Shown here piece by piece: positions 9,580 through 20,899 of a stretch of DNA of 64,000 nt; position 1 is the first letter of the stretch, and every line of letters begins with the position of its first letter. The stretch is from assembly GCF_000226115.1 (NCBI RefSeq), contig NC_016458.1, forward strand, positions 7,474,001 through 7,538,000, written 5' to 3'. The stretch is from Thermothielavioides terrestris NRRL 8126 (lineage: Eukaryota; Ascomycota; Sordariomycetes; Sordariales; Chaetomiaceae). The position numbers were made by a program, and so were the translations under genes. The notes beneath the pieces are model-generated. The model saw nothing but the letters and a program-made list of their open reading frames with translations, had not been told where the DNA came from and made no database searches.

Positions 9580-10890
9580 TTACCTGGCATTATCCCCGCC
9601 AGATTTGGTTTTCTTCCCGTTCTTCTTCGGCGGTGTTCTGGCCTCCTTGGCCTCCTTGGCCTTGGCCTCCCTGGCCTTGCCCTTCTTGATGGCCCCGACC
9701 AGGGCCTCAATCTCCTCGATCTGGGCAGCCTGCTTTGCTTCCTCATCCCTTTTCTCCTGTTCTTTCTTTGCCTTGGCCCTCTTGACCGCCTGCTGCTTCT
9801 CGACGCGCTCGATCAGCTTGTCGCTCTCCTCCCACAGCTTCTTGGCCACCTCCTCGTCGTCAACATCCCTGCGTGCGCAGTCCACCTCCATGCACTCCTT
9901 GATCAACCGGCCCCCGGCTCCCCGCCCCAGACTCCCGTCCATCGCCGCATAGAGCAGCGACTGCGCGGCCGAGTTAGCACTCTTCAGCAGGACCCATACC
10001 AGCGGGTAAAGCAAGACGTAGAGCAGCAAGCCCCAGAGCGAACCCCGCGTCAGCCACCGCGTCATGCCCGGCGTGCGCGCATACCCCGGGTCGACCAGCA
10101 CGACCCGCGTGTTCGTGGGCAGCCCGTCCGGCCTCTTGTGCGCATCCAGGTGCTTCTGATATGCCTTGGCAAACACCATCAGCGCGAACTTGCTCCGCGC
10201 ATACGCCTTGCTCGGCGTCCAGTCCTTGTCGTCCCCGCCCCTGATCACTTCGTCCGCATCCAGCTTCGGCGCCGAGATGTAGCTCGAGCAGGTGGGCACC
10301 ACGATTCTCACGTCCCGGTCGAACTGCTGCGCGCGGATCGCCGGGCTGAGGATGCCTAGCAGGTGGAAATTGGCCAGGTAGTTCACCATCCACGTCATCT
10401 CGACGCCCTCGGCCGTCTCGACCCTCGGCCGGCCGGGCGGCGTCAGCGTGGCGGCGCACAGCACGATCATGTCCAGCCGGCGGGGCGGCGCGTTGTCGAT
10501 CCAGCGCGTCGCGAACTGGCGGACGCTGTGCAGGTCGGCGAGGTCGACCTGCTCGGCGTAGATGAGCTGGTTACCGGAGCGGGCGCGCAGGTCGCCGACG
10601 AAGTCGGCCAGGAAGGGGTCCGACGGTGGCTGGCGCGTCAGCAGCACGATCTGGGCGCCGCGGCGGGCCAGCTCGAAGGCGGTCTGCGCGCCGACGCCCG
10701 ACGTGCCGCCCGTCACGAGCACCACGCGGCCGTGCATGTTGCGCTCCGACGGGTTGCGCCGCCCGGACGCGTACCACTTGGTCAGCGCGACGGCGCCCAC
10801 CGCCGCGCCGACCTTGAGCAGCCGGTACGGGTCCGGGAACCACGGCGGCGGGCCGTCGAGGAAGAGCGACGCGATGAGCTGAATGGGCAT
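9580..10890 (-). CDS. Short-chain dehydrogenase/reductase, membrane-associated (Env9/RDH-like)
   Basis: One intronless frame; the second in-frame ATG at 10890 gives 436 residues and is preferred over 10965, because the extra 25 residues are unlike the family. An N-terminal hydrophobic segment (about 5-40) is followed by a Rossmann fold with Thr-Gly-Gly-Thr-Ser-Gly-Val-Gly at 60-67 (NAD(P) binding) and the catalytic Tyr-x-x-x-Lys at Tyr230/Lys234, with Ser residues shortly before. A second hydrophobic stretch (Leu-Leu-Leu-Tyr-Val-Leu-Leu-Tyr-Pro-Leu-Val) follows the core. The last 80 residues are highly charged and probably form a coiled coil. Yeast Env9 and animal retinol dehydrogenases share this layout and sit on lipid droplets or the ER. 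That placement is inferred; the substrate is unknown. Confidence 0.85.
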   Translation of the reverse strand: MPIQLIASLFLDGPPPWFPDPYRLLKVGAAVGAVALTKWYASGRRNPSERNMHGRVVLVTGGTSGVGAQTAFELARRGAQIVLLTRQPPSDPFLADFVGDLRARSGNQLIYAEQVDLADLHSVRQFATRWIDNAPPRRLDMIVLCAATLTPPGRPRVETAEGVEMTWMVNYLANFHLLGILSPAIRAQQFDRDVRIVVPTCSSYISAPKLDADEVIRGGDDKDWTPSKAYARSKFALMVFAKAYQKHLDAHKRPDGLPTNTRVVLVDPGYARTPGMTRWLTRGSLWGLLLYVLLYPLVWVLLKSANSAAQSLLYAAMDGSLGRGAGGRLIKECMEVDCARRDVDDEEVAKKLWEESDKLIERVEKQQAVKRAKAKKEQEKRDEEAKQAAQIEEIEALVGAIKKGKAREAKAKEAKEARTPPKKNGKKTKSGGDNAR

Positions 10891-11289
10891 CGTCGGCAGT
10901 CTTACGGAGCTGCTATATTCTGGGCATGTCGGAAAGATATGGAAGCTTGGGTCAGGTTGTTGCAAGAAAAATTGAACACGAAAGAAGCCTCGCCAGGATG
11001 ATGTTCAATTGGGGCGCTGACGTAGGAGGTGCTTCAAACCCCCTGACGGGGTGTGGGCCAGGCCATTTAGGCGGGCCTAACGGCGACTGGGGTCCGTGTT
11101 AGCTGCTAGCGCCACACGGTATGGGGGGGTGGCCCTGGAGTGACCTGGCTGAAGTGACTGATGAGCAACTCACTTTGCTTCTGTTGAGTTTCATTGAGAT
11201 AAACTAAGCCCGATACACCACTGTTTCACTCGAGAGACAACAGAAAAGGAAAACCCAGACGGAAAGTCAATCTTGAAACTTCAAAACAG
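10891..11289. other. Divergent promoter, dehydrogenase and G-patch genes
   Basis: About 400 bp between divergently transcribed genes. No specific element is recognised beyond ordinary pyrimidine- and purine-rich patches. Confidence 0.5.
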
Positions 11290-12027
11290 ATGAGCTTGCC
11301 CCGAGGCAGGAGGAAACAAGACGATGGCCACGCGGACGAGGACGATGACTTCGACGACGTGCCGCTGCAGCACCAGCGGCCGTTTGGAGCTGGGCTGCAT
11401 AGGAAACCCATAGCCTTCGTCTCGGCGACTGGCGAGAGCCAGCTCAAGTCAGTCGACGACAACGCGCCCGCGGACAAGCCCAAGACAGATGTGGCAGACC
11501 TGTACCTCAGCATGGTCCTGCCCGAGGACAGCGCGCGGTCCAAATCAGCGCCGCCGGCCGCAAGCCGCACCAGAGAAGACGACGGCCAACCGCCGCCGTC
11601 AGAAGAAACATGCGCCGTCTGCAACCTGCCCGTCGGCGCGGACCGGGCATCGCACGAGCAGTCTTTCGCGCACCAGGTCTGCCTGCCGCACTCGCAGCCG
11701 CCGTCCGCCCTGGACCGCTCCCGCATGGGGCTCGCCTACCTGGCCGCCTACGGCTGGGACCCCGACGCGCGGAAGGGGCTCGGCGCCGCGCAGCAGGGCA
11801 TCCAGTACCCGATCAAGCCCAGGCCGAAGGACGACAACCTCGGCGTCGGCATGCACGTGCCCAAGGGGCAGCCGCCGCCGCCGCCGCCCAAGAAGAAGGA
11901 GCAGCTGCTGGACGCCAAGAAGGTCCGGAAGATGGCGCTCGACGAGAAGAAGCGGGCGGCCCGGATCCGGGAGGAGCTGTTTGGCGACGGCAGGCTGGAG
12001 AAGTACCTCGGCCCGGGCGCGCTGTGA
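11290..12027 (+). CDS. G-patch domain protein with a CCHC/H-like zinc motif
   Basis: One frame of 245 residues. The N-terminal third is acidic and disordered (His-Ala-Asp-Glu-Asp-Asp-Asp-Phe-Asp-Asp-Val). Near residues 110-135 stands a Cys-x2-Cys ... His ... Cys-x2-His cluster resembling a small zinc-binding motif. The G-patch follows at about 140-190: Met-Gly-Leu-Ala-Tyr-Leu-Ala-Ala-Tyr-Gly-Trp, then Lys-Gly-Leu-Gly-Ala, Gly-Ile and Lys-Asp-Asp-Asn-Leu-Gly-Val-Gly. The C-terminus is Lys-rich with a poly-Pro run. G-patch proteins usually bind and stimulate DEAH-box RNA helicases, so a nuclear RNA-processing role is inferred. The GPANK1-type combination of zinc motif plus G-patch is the closest architecture I know, but ankyrin repeats are absent. 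Confidence 0.83.
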   Translation: MSLPRGRRKQDDGHADEDDDFDDVPLQHQRPFGAGLHRKPIAFVSATGESQLKSVDDNAPADKPKTDVADLYLSMVLPEDSARSKSAPPAASRTREDDGQPPPSEETCAVCNLPVGADRASHEQSFAHQVCLPHSQPPSALDRSRMGLAYLAAYGWDPDARKGLGAAQQGIQYPIKPRPKDDNLGVGMHVPKGQPPPPPPKKKEQLLDAKKVRKMALDEKKRAARIREELFGDGRLEKYLGPGAL

Positions 12028-12784
12028 CGAGCTGCCTGCCACTGCTACTCGCCGCGCACACATTCGTGCGTCAGTTGGGCGGGAATCCGTTGTGCCTGCC
12101 AGCAGTGCCTGGACTTGTGACACATCCACGCCTCCTCTTCGAATTCAACTGGACTACGGCTGTCCCTAAACCGAGGTGCTCCCTCAGCCAAGGAGCACCC
12201 TTTAAGTGATACAGACAGTATCTTCTTCCCCCCACCCCAACCCCCTCCCCGGATATCGGTTGGTGAGAGACCCATTCTCTCCCTCTAACTATCTTGGAAG
12301 CCGGCAAGAACGAGCTTGGTTACGGGAGTCTACCTTCTTATCCGGGTTCCCAGGCATGTCTCACAGTCAAGTCGCTTTCCACTCCTACCCACCCAAACCC
12401 ATAGCTGCGTAGGGCTCTGCGAGACGAGAGCCCCGGGCTTGATTATATCCTGCATACCTCGACGTTGGCCCCGTTGGGAATGATGGCGTGGTCTGTCGGG
12501 GAAATCAATGGCCTAGCCCACCACGGAAGCGGTCTGCGAGATTCGACGGGTGATGAAAATGGCGTTTGGGTCTTCAACGGCAAGGACTATGTTTTTTGAC
12601 GGATGAACATAGATTTCTCTATATGTTCTCTATCCAGCAGTAGTCATTGCGGCATACCCCCTGAGATATCTCAGAACAATTGAGTGCTGTATCCTAGTGT
12701 ATCCGCCACTCGCTCTAACCCAGCCAGATAACCAGCCAGCCATCTATGCATAGTAACCCTCACGAACTGTGGCTCTCTACCCAT
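12028..12784. other. Intergenic between convergent genes
   Basis: About 760 bp in which the G-patch and SLH1 genes end towards each other. It should hold both 3' untranslated regions. No gene is seen. Confidence 0.55.
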
Positions 12785-15700
12785 TCACACACCCCCAGCC
12801 CCGCCTTCACCTGCCCATCCACCACCACTTCCACCGCCGCCCTCCTCTTTCATCTTCTCCACCACTCCGAGCGCCACGCTCGGCGGGGCAGGCAACCGCA
12901 CGCCCTCGACCCGCCACTCCATGCCCACATACCCGTCACTCAGCACGAGCACATCCACCGTCCTGCCCACCGCGCCTTCATCCGAAGTAGCGCCCCCAGC
13001 AGCGCCAAAAGCAGGAGGAATCTTAACCACCGCCCTCGCGACCGGCCGCTCCCCGACCTCCACAACCACGCTCTTCTCACCGGCACTCGCACCCTTCCCA
13101 TTCCCGTTACCATTACCATTATTACCACCACCACCACCAGCAGCAGCAGCACCAGGCCGCCACGCAACCCTCTTCACAGCCCAGACCTCGTCCCTCGCCA
13201 GGTCCGCGACGACGACAAACCAGCCCTCGGTCTGCGGCTTGGGGAAGCGGGGCGCGTACATGCGGGCGCCGCGCTCGGCGACGGCGTTGTTGCGCCGCAG
13301 CACGACGGTCAGCGAGGCGGCCGTGGTGGCGGGGGGGTCGGCCACGCTGACGTGCAGGTCGGGCAGGCAGGCCGCGGCCTTGAGGAAGGCGGGCTGGAGC
13401 GGGGGCGGGATGGCGAGGGCTTGGAGGAGCTGGTGGGGCTTCTGGGATGCGCGGGACGTGGTGGTGAGTTGGTGGGCGATCTCTTTGAGGGAGGTGGGCG
13501 GCGGTTTCGTGCCGCTGGTGGTGGTGGTGGGAGGAGGGTTTGATGGGGCGACGCCCGGCAGGATGGAGGCCGGGCAGTCGTCGGGCCAGCGGGCGCTCTT
13601 GACGCACTGCAGCAGGGTGACGAAGGCGAGCATGGAGCTGAGGTAGCCCAGCTCGGCCATGACGTCGATGGCGGCCTGGATGATGCGGATGGCCTGGTCG
13701 AGCACGCTGGTCTGGTCGCCGACGTAGTCGGTGATGGGCAGAGCGATGCGCGCCATGTGCGCCTGCAGGAGGAGGAACGCCTTGACGTGCGGGTCCCACA
13801 TGGGCAGCCCGAAGGCGGTGGCCGGGAAGGGGAGGTTGCGCGAGAGCTCGGCGTTGATGAGGTCCTCGTTGTGGCGCACGGGCAGCTCGTCGTACTCGCT
13901 GGCGTGGCACATCCACGAGAGCGCGTCCAGGAAGGAGGCCTGCGGCTTGGCGTGCCGCACCAGGTAGCGGATCGTCTTGTGCGAGAGGTAGTAGTAGCTC
14001 ATGATCTTGCCGAGCGGCGTCGGGTCGACGTCGCCGTTGGGGTACACCTCGACGCACTTGGACTCGACCAGCTCGGCCAGCGAGGCATCGACCATGGAGA
14101 TCATGAACTCGTTGGCCAGCTGCTGGGCCGCCGTCGAGTTGTGCTCCTCGGCCGAGATCTCGAGCCCGTAGTAGGACGGGTTCTTGTGCAGGCGGCGGAA
14201 GAAGAAGGTCCACGTCAGGTAGTCAAGCGCGTCCTGCTTCGTGACGATGGTCTCGGCGCAGATCTCGGCGCACAGGTGGTTGTCGAGCACCGTGTGCAGC
14301 GACGACTCGACCGGGAAGCCCGTGTGCAGGAAGTGCTTGTAGAAGTCCTTCTTGGCGTCCTGCGTGAAGATGCGGGCGACGCCCGAGTCGTCGAACTGCG
14401 GCCGGCCCGCGCGGCCCAGCATCTGCAGCACGTCGGTCAGGTCCATGTCCTTGTACGCCTCGATCTTGGCGTCGTAGAACTGCGTGCCCTTGACGACGAC
14501 AAGGTGCGCCGGCAGGTTGACGCCCCAGGCCAGCGTGCTGGTGGCCACGAGGATTTGGATCTTGTTGTTCAGGAAGAGCTCCTCGGCCAGCTGGCGGTCC
14601 GACTCGACCAGGCCGGCGTGGTGCAGCCCGATGCCAAAGCTGATGGCCTCTTTGAGCGCCTCGTCCTTGACCCGTGCCAGGTTCAGCTGCAGGTCGTCCT
14701 CGTCCATGTGCAGGAACCGCCTGGGGTTGTCTTCCATGCCGCAGAGGTTGATCAGGTCCTTGGCCGTCAGCCGGGTCTGCCGGCGCGACGGGACGAACAC
14801 GATGACCGGCTTGTCGGGGCTGTGGTTCAGGATGGCCAGGAACGTGGGGCGGTTCATCGACTGCATCAGGGGGCAGAAGCCCCGGACCTCGGGGAAGCCG
14901 TCGATGTAGAGCTCCAGCGGGACGGGGCGCACCGAGTGGCGGAAGTTGAACAGGCCCTCCCCATCCTTGACGCCCAGCCAGTTGGCCAGGTCCGTGGCGT
15001 TGGCGCACGCCGTCGACATGCCCAGGAGACGCACAGCGTTCTTCGTCGACGAGGCGATGTAGTTCATGCGGGAGACGATGATCTCGAGAATCGGGCCGCG
15101 GTCGCCGGCCAGCAGGTGGATCTCGTCGATGATGACGAGGCTGACCTTGCGCACGTAGCTTCTCGTCTGCCAGCTGCGCGAGATGCTGTCCCACTTCTCG
15201 GGCGTCGTGATGATGATGTCGGCGTCCTGGATCGTCCGCGTGTCCGGCGTGTTGTCGCCCGTCAGCTCGACCAGCTTCAGGCCCAGCGGCCGGGCGAGAC
15301 GCGCGCCCCAGTCCTTGACCCGCTCGCGCACCAGCGCCTTCATGGGCGCGATGTACACCACCTTGGAGCCGGGCCGCTCGCGGAAGGCCCACCACATGGC
15401 CAGCTCGGCGGCAACCGTCTTGCCGCTCCCCGTCGGCGAGCCGAGCAGGACGTTCACAGGCCGGTGGTACAGCGTGTGGAACAGCTGGGTCTGCATCGGG
15501 TTGAAGAACTGGAAACGCTGCGCGTAGATCTCCTCCAGCGCCTGGTTCTTGAGCGCCGAGATGGGCAGCGGCTGCAGGTTCAGGAGGTCTGTGTAGACGC
15601 TCTCGGTGTCGGGGCGGATGAGGTGCTGGAATGAGACGGCCGTGACCGTCTCGGCGCCGAGCCAGCGGTCCGAGACGGCCCTCACGTAGATCTGGTTCGG

Positions 15701-18700
15701 CAGCGGGTCCGCCAGGGGGATGGTGAAGTTGAGCTCGTGGTCGTCGTGCAGCTTTCTCCTGTTGAGAATGAAGAACTCGTGGTGGTAGATCTCGGATGTG
15801 TCCGAGTTCTCCACCCAGATGTAGTACGACTCGGACGTGCCGTGGAGGTGGTCGTTCCACCGGAAGTCGGGCGTCACGTAGAGCTTGATGCGTAGAACGT
15901 CGCGGTTCAGGGGCGCGATCTCGGCCTCGACGCTCAGCGTCGGGAAATTGTCCAGCAGCTTCTTGATCTTGGCTCCCATGCGGTAGTTGTTGACGAGGTT
16001 CCCGATCTCGGCGGGCTCCATCTCGCGCAAGGACTCGATGGACAGCGAGTCCTTGGCGTCCAGGTTATTGAGGACGGGCTTTGGGAGATCGAATTGGTGG
16101 AAGGGATGCTGGAACGCCCAGATGCGCTTCTCGATGGCCTTGGCCATGGTCAGCAGGACGAGACACTGGTAGCCCCAGCGCCGGTTCAGGGCGATCATGA
16201 ACAGGGCCCTGCAGATGCGGCCGGCCTGCTGGGCGACATAGTTCAGGTCGTTGGTCAGCGCGAAGTCGTCGGGCTGCCCCCGCGAGATGTAGGTCTGTAG
16301 CAAGATGTTGGTCTTTGTCTGCGGCTGGTCGATGCCGCCGTTGACCTCGTACGGCACCAAGTGCTCGTTCTTGCGCATGCTGATCAGCTCGTTGGCCTCG
16401 TTGTTCCGGGACTGGATGTTGTCGAACTCGCCGCTCATGGCGATCATCATCAGGATGTCCCGCTCGGCAGCGTCGGGCTTCATCAGCGAGTTGAAGATCT
16501 GGATGCTTGTGTGCTGGATGTAGTACTGGCTGGCGATGCGGCCGATGTCCTTGCTACGGAGCTCCTCGGTCCGCTCGTTGAAGATGATCATCTGACTCTG
16601 CTGCAGCGTCCGCGCGGCCTGGATGGCCAGCTTGCGCCGCCGCTGCACTAGGTTGCGGTCGCTGTCGAACTCGGCCCACTCGATGCCGTACGCCATCGGG
16701 TTTCTCTTCATGCGGACGAACAGGTACGAGTAGCCGATCCACTTGACGGCGTCGGAGATGGAGTTGACAGTGCCCAGCGCGATCTCGGCGTTCAGGTTGT
16801 CGACGAGCTTGGCCGAGAAGCGGGACTCGATGGGCAGCTGGTCCGTCACGGCCGTGAGGTAGTGGGCCAGCTTGTCGTGCGTCGTGCAGATCATGCCGAT
16901 GCCGACGTCCTCGAACTGAGGACGACCGGCGCGGCCGAAGATCTGCAGCACGTCGAGGATGCCGAGGTCGACAAACTTGCCGTCCTGGGCGCTGTACACC
17001 TGCGTGCCCTTGATCACCACGGCAGCGGCGGGCAGATTGACACCCCAGGCCAGCGTGGCCGTGCAGCAGAGAACCTTGATGACGCCCTCGGCAAACAGGC
17101 GCTCCATGAGGTTCCGGTCCGAGCGGGCCATGCCGGCGTGGTGGATGCCGAGGCCCTTGGGCACCAGGTCCCGGATCTCGCGCGCCTTGGTGGACTTGAC
17201 GTCCTTCATGGCCATCTCGTACTTCTCGTGCCCGCTCGGGTCGAACAGGCCGACGCAGGCCTCGTCGGTGGCCTTCTCGTAGAGCATCTTGGCTGTCGCT
17301 TGCGTGTCCCGGCGGGAGTGCACAAAGACCATGACCTGGTGGTCCTGCTCCAGCATCTCGCGCACCTTCTCGAAGGCCACCTGGTCGAGGTTGTCGCGCG
17401 ACTGCTTGCTGTTGGGCTTGCCCTTGACGCCGACGAAGTGCTGCTCGAGCGGGACGGGGCGGAAGGAGGCGTCGAAGTAGAACAGGCCGGCTCGTTTGTT
17501 GACGCCCAAGAACTCGGCCACGTCGACGTAGTTGGGGAGCGTGGCGCTGAGGCCGACGATGCGGATCAGCGACTGCGTGCTCTCGACCTGCCGCTGCGTC
17601 CTGGCCACCAGCGACTCGAGCACGGCGCCTCGCTCGTCGTGGAGCATGTGCACCTCATCGATAATTAGTAGCCGCACCTTCTGCACCAGCTCCGTGTCGC
17701 CCGTACCCTTTCTCGTCACCACGTCCCACTTCTCGGGTGTCGTCACGATCACCTGCGTTTGGACGATCTCGGACTTGGTCAGGTGCATGTCGCCCGTGTA
17801 CTCGCGGCAGCGCAGCCCCAGCCAGGCCAACCGCTTGCCGAGCTTCTCGGTAATCTCGGCGGCTAGCGCCTTCATGGGCGCGACATAGACGATCTTGAAG
17901 TCCTCGGCCTGCACGGCGAAGTCGGTGGCCAGATGGTCTTCGAACGGGCTCGGCGTGAGGTACTGGCCGACGGTGTGCAGGATGGTCAGCATGGCGGCGT
18001 CCGTCTTGCCGGCACCCGTCGGGGCGCAGATCAGCATGTTCTCGCTCGTCTTGTAGGCCACGGGGTACACCAGGCTCTGCATGCGGTTGAGCGTCTTGTA
18101 TCCCCGGAAGGTGTTCCTGCACAGCCCGTCCAGGTCCGAGATCTTCACGAGCTTCTGGCCCGGCCAGAGCGTGCCCGGCTTCCCTGCGGGGATAACATAC
18201 TCCTCGTACTTCTCGAATTCCAGCCGCTGGCTGCCCACGGGCAGCTTGTACCTGGCCCCAGTGTGGCTCAGCGTGTTGCCGGCGCTGTACGTCCTGTAGA
18301 CGTGCGGATAGTCCTCCTCCTTCTCCCGCGCGGCAGCCAGGGGCGTGGCCTTGTGCTCGAGGTCTCGGCGCCGGAGGGCCTCCTGCCGCTGAGACTTGGT
18401 CAACAGAACCGGCCCCTGGCCAGTCTGCCCGTCGCGGAGCTTCTCCAAAGCAATGGAGGCAACAATCTCGGACCTGTGGGAAACCAGGTCGACAATGAAG
18501 TCCAGGTCGTCAAACCCCACCAGGTCCGTCAGCAGGGACTGGAGTTCGCCCTCGGGCCGGTTGGCGCTGAGGATATCCGTAATCTGCTCGCGCAGGGCAG
18601 CCGGGGAGAGGCCGGCCTTCCGCGACGAGACCTCGGCGCATTTCGCGGCCAGCCAGTGCACGTCAAAGGCGCCCGCAGCGGGCTCGCCGTCGACAACGCC

Positions 18701-18979
18701 GTCAAACAGGTCGCCGCTGTCAAACTCAATACCCTCCAGCTCGTCGTCCGAGATGAAGTCCCAGACATCGCGCGGCCCGTCCCGCGGCTCCCAGACCCGG
18801 TCGATCTCGTCGTCGTCCCAGTCCGATGCACCCGACGCATCCAGTTCATCTGCGCTTTCTGGCCTCCGTGCAGTCGTCGGCAGCCCTGCAACAGCCGTCT
18901 TCATGGCCTCCGCCTGTGCCCGCCATTCCTCGAAAGTCAAGCAGTTCCCGGGCGATGCTGATACGGATGGTCCCGCCAT
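12785..18979 (-). CDS. SLH1: Tandem-cassette Ski2-like helicase SLH1/ASCC3 (RQC-trigger complex)
   Basis: A single intronless frame of 2064 residues with two helicase-Sec63 cassettes. Cassette 1: Walker A Ala-Pro-Thr-Gly-Ala-Gly-Lys-Thr (Lys325), motif II Asp-Glu-Val-His at 441-444, then Gly-Arg-Ala-Gly-Arg-Pro. Cassette 2: Ser-Pro-Thr-Gly-Ser-Gly-Lys-Thr (Lys1187), Asp-Glu-Ile-His at 1285-1288 and again Gly-Arg-Ala-Gly-Arg-Pro. The segment Tyr-Lys-Thr-Leu-Asn-Arg-Met-Gln-Ser before Walker A and Asn-Met-Leu-Ile-Cys inside it fit SLH1/ASCC3 better than the spliceosomal relative BRR2. In yeast and humans this helicase pulls on mRNA to split collided ribosomes. Both ATPase sites look intact. The C-terminal 100 residues become Gly/Glu-rich low complexity, which may be lineage-specific. 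Confidence 0.93.
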   Translation of the reverse strand: MAGPSVSASPGNCLTFEEWRAQAEAMKTAVAGLPTTARRPESADELDASGASDWDDDEIDRVWEPRDGPRDVWDFISDDELEGIEFDSGDLFDGVVDGEPAAGAFDVHWLAAKCAEVSSRKAGLSPAALREQITDILSANRPEGELQSLLTDLVGFDDLDFIVDLVSHRSEIVASIALEKLRDGQTGQGPVLLTKSQRQEALRRRDLEHKATPLAAAREKEEDYPHVYRTYSAGNTLSHTGARYKLPVGSQRLEFEKYEEYVIPAGKPGTLWPGQKLVKISDLDGLCRNTFRGYKTLNRMQSLVYPVAYKTSENMLICAPTGAGKTDAAMLTILHTVGQYLTPSPFEDHLATDFAVQAEDFKIVYVAPMKALAAEITEKLGKRLAWLGLRCREYTGDMHLTKSEIVQTQVIVTTPEKWDVVTRKGTGDTELVQKVRLLIIDEVHMLHDERGAVLESLVARTQRQVESTQSLIRIVGLSATLPNYVDVAEFLGVNKRAGLFYFDASFRPVPLEQHFVGVKGKPNSKQSRDNLDQVAFEKVREMLEQDHQVMVFVHSRRDTQATAKMLYEKATDEACVGLFDPSGHEKYEMAMKDVKSTKAREIRDLVPKGLGIHHAGMARSDRNLMERLFAEGVIKVLCCTATLAWGVNLPAAAVVIKGTQVYSAQDGKFVDLGILDVLQIFGRAGRPQFEDVGIGMICTTHDKLAHYLTAVTDQLPIESRFSAKLVDNLNAEIALGTVNSISDAVKWIGYSYLFVRMKRNPMAYGIEWAEFDSDRNLVQRRRKLAIQAARTLQQSQMIIFNERTEELRSKDIGRIASQYYIQHTSIQIFNSLMKPDAAERDILMMIAMSGEFDNIQSRNNEANELISMRKNEHLVPYEVNGGIDQPQTKTNILLQTYISRGQPDDFALTNDLNYVAQQAGRICRALFMIALNRRWGYQCLVLLTMAKAIEKRIWAFQHPFHQFDLPKPVLNNLDAKDSLSIESLREMEPAEIGNLVNNYRMGAKIKKLLDNFPTLSVEAEIAPLNRDVLRIKLYVTPDFRWNDHLHGTSESYYIWVENSDTSEIYHHEFFILNRRKLHDDHELNFTIPLADPLPNQIYVRAVSDRWLGAETVTAVSFQHLIRPDTESVYTDLLNLQPLPISALKNQALEEIYAQRFQFFNPMQTQLFHTLYHRPVNVLLGSPTGSGKTVAAELAMWWAFRERPGSKVVYIAPMKALVRERVKDWGARLARPLGLKLVELTGDNTPDTRTIQDADIIITTPEKWDSISRSWQTRSYVRKVSLVIIDEIHLLAGDRGPILEIIVSRMNYIASSTKNAVRLLGMSTACANATDLANWLGVKDGEGLFNFRHSVRPVPLELYIDGFPEVRGFCPLMQSMNRPTFLAILNHSPDKPVIVFVPSRRQTRLTAKDLINLCGMEDNPRRFLHMDEDDLQLNLARVKDEALKEAISFGIGLHHAGLVESDRQLAEELFLNNKIQILVATSTLAWGVNLPAHLVVVKGTQFYDAKIEAYKDMDLTDVLQMLGRAGRPQFDDSGVARIFTQDAKKDFYKHFLHTGFPVESSLHTVLDNHLCAEICAETIVTKQDALDYLTWTFFFRRLHKNPSYYGLEISAEEHNSTAAQQLANEFMISMVDASLAELVESKCVEVYPNGDVDPTPLGKIMSYYYLSHKTIRYLVRHAKPQASFLDALSWMCHASEYDELPVRHNEDLINAELSRNLPFPATAFGLPMWDPHVKAFLLLQAHMARIALPITDYVGDQTSVLDQAIRIIQAAIDVMAELGYLSSMLAFVTLLQCVKSARWPDDCPASILPGVAPSNPPPTTTTSGTKPPPTSLKEIAHQLTTTSRASQKPHQLLQALAIPPPLQPAFLKAAACLPDLHVSVADPPATTAASLTVVLRRNNAVAERGARMYAPRFPKPQTEGWFVVVADLARDEVWAVKRVAWRPGAAAAGGGGGNNGNGNGNGKGASAGEKSVVVEVGERPVARAVVKIPPAFGAAGGATSDEGAVGRTVDVLVLSDGYVGMEWRVEGVRLPAPPSVALGVVEKMKEEGGGGSGGGWAGEGGAGGV

Positions 18980-20072
18980 CGTTGGTTTCTGCTTGTAATC
19001 TTGCTATCCGGCGTTCTTTCATACACCGGAAAGCTCAGAGCCGCGCGGGACGTTCTCTGTTTCTGGCGAACGCTGCTAAAAGAGAATCGACCCGTTTGAG
19101 TCAGCCCGGTGAAGGAACGATGTGAGTGGCACTTGCACTAAGCTGCGGGTTGTGCTCATGCTTGGGCGGCCCACTAATCCGGTGCTAAAACCACAGAGGC
19201 GCAACTGATTTCACAGGAGTATCTCCTCCTTAGACAAACTGGAAGACGTTCGATTTGGAGTAGTGCAGTCAATCCAGGGCGGTCCAGGGGCCAGCAATTC
19301 TTGACTTGGACAGAACCAGAAGTTCACTTCATTGCAAAGGAAGGCCGCACTTGTATCCTTGGTATTGTACTGGTATCTTACGCATCTTACACACCGTTAC
19401 GACTGGCTGGCCGTCGCCGTGTCGCAACCCCTTGAGCCTCCCCACTCCAGGAATCGCCGATGAAAATGCACTGCACAGCACAAGATTCAGGAGGTAAATA
19501 TATTAGTGCCAAAACGTCAATACAAGAGAAGGGCCCCAAACTCCGTGACCAGACCAGATAGATATTGCCCCAGCACTCCCCCCCTTGGCTCTGCTGCCTG
19601 CCTACCCCCCGAGAGTGGTTGCCTGCCAGCCCATCTACCCGCTCGCCTGCCAGACAAGGAACCCCGCTTTCTACAAACAGCAAAGCAGCCAGAAAAGCAA
19701 AACAAAGCATCTTGCAAGGAGTCAGGTTGCAGGGGCGGGCGGGCAGGCAAGAGCGGCTGACCCTCCGCCGCTCTGTCTCCCTGTCCCTCCCGTCCCTCCG
19801 TCGAGGTCCGCTTCCACCAGTAACTAGCTCCCCCTTTCTCTAGTGCCTAGTCCCGCCTCCGCAGCATAGGAATATTCGTCGGGTGGGTGCCAGAATCGGG
19901 ATCTTAAGATCGAAGCCGTCGGTCGGGACCGGTTGAGACCGCAGGGTGGGTGGTGCAACAAAATTCAAAGCAGCACAATGTGCCCAGCCGGCGCTTTCGA
20001 TGTCCCGTCAGAGCCCGCCACGTAAAACTGCCACACAACTTTCCCTCAACTCTTTCCGGCTTCTCTGCTTGC
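18980..20072. other. Intergenic: SLH1 promoter and SEC4 3' region
   Basis: About 1.1 kb between two minus-strand genes. Pyrimidine-rich tracts lie near 19560-19830. The SEC4 3' untranslated region and the SLH1 promoter must be here. Several short frames overlap but none is convincing. Confidence 0.5.

Positions 20073-20899
<827 letters not shown>

Noticed and set aside
13757..15634. Plus-strand frame of 625 codons opposite SLH1
   Set aside because: Antisense shadow of the second helicase cassette; low-complexity Leu/Val/Arg/Gln composition and no recognisable domain.
14223..15860. Minus-strand frame of 545 codons inside SLH1
   Set aside because: It is the +1/+2 shadow of SLH1 on the same strand, rich in Arg, Pro, Gly and His; the SLH1 frame is continuous and conserved.
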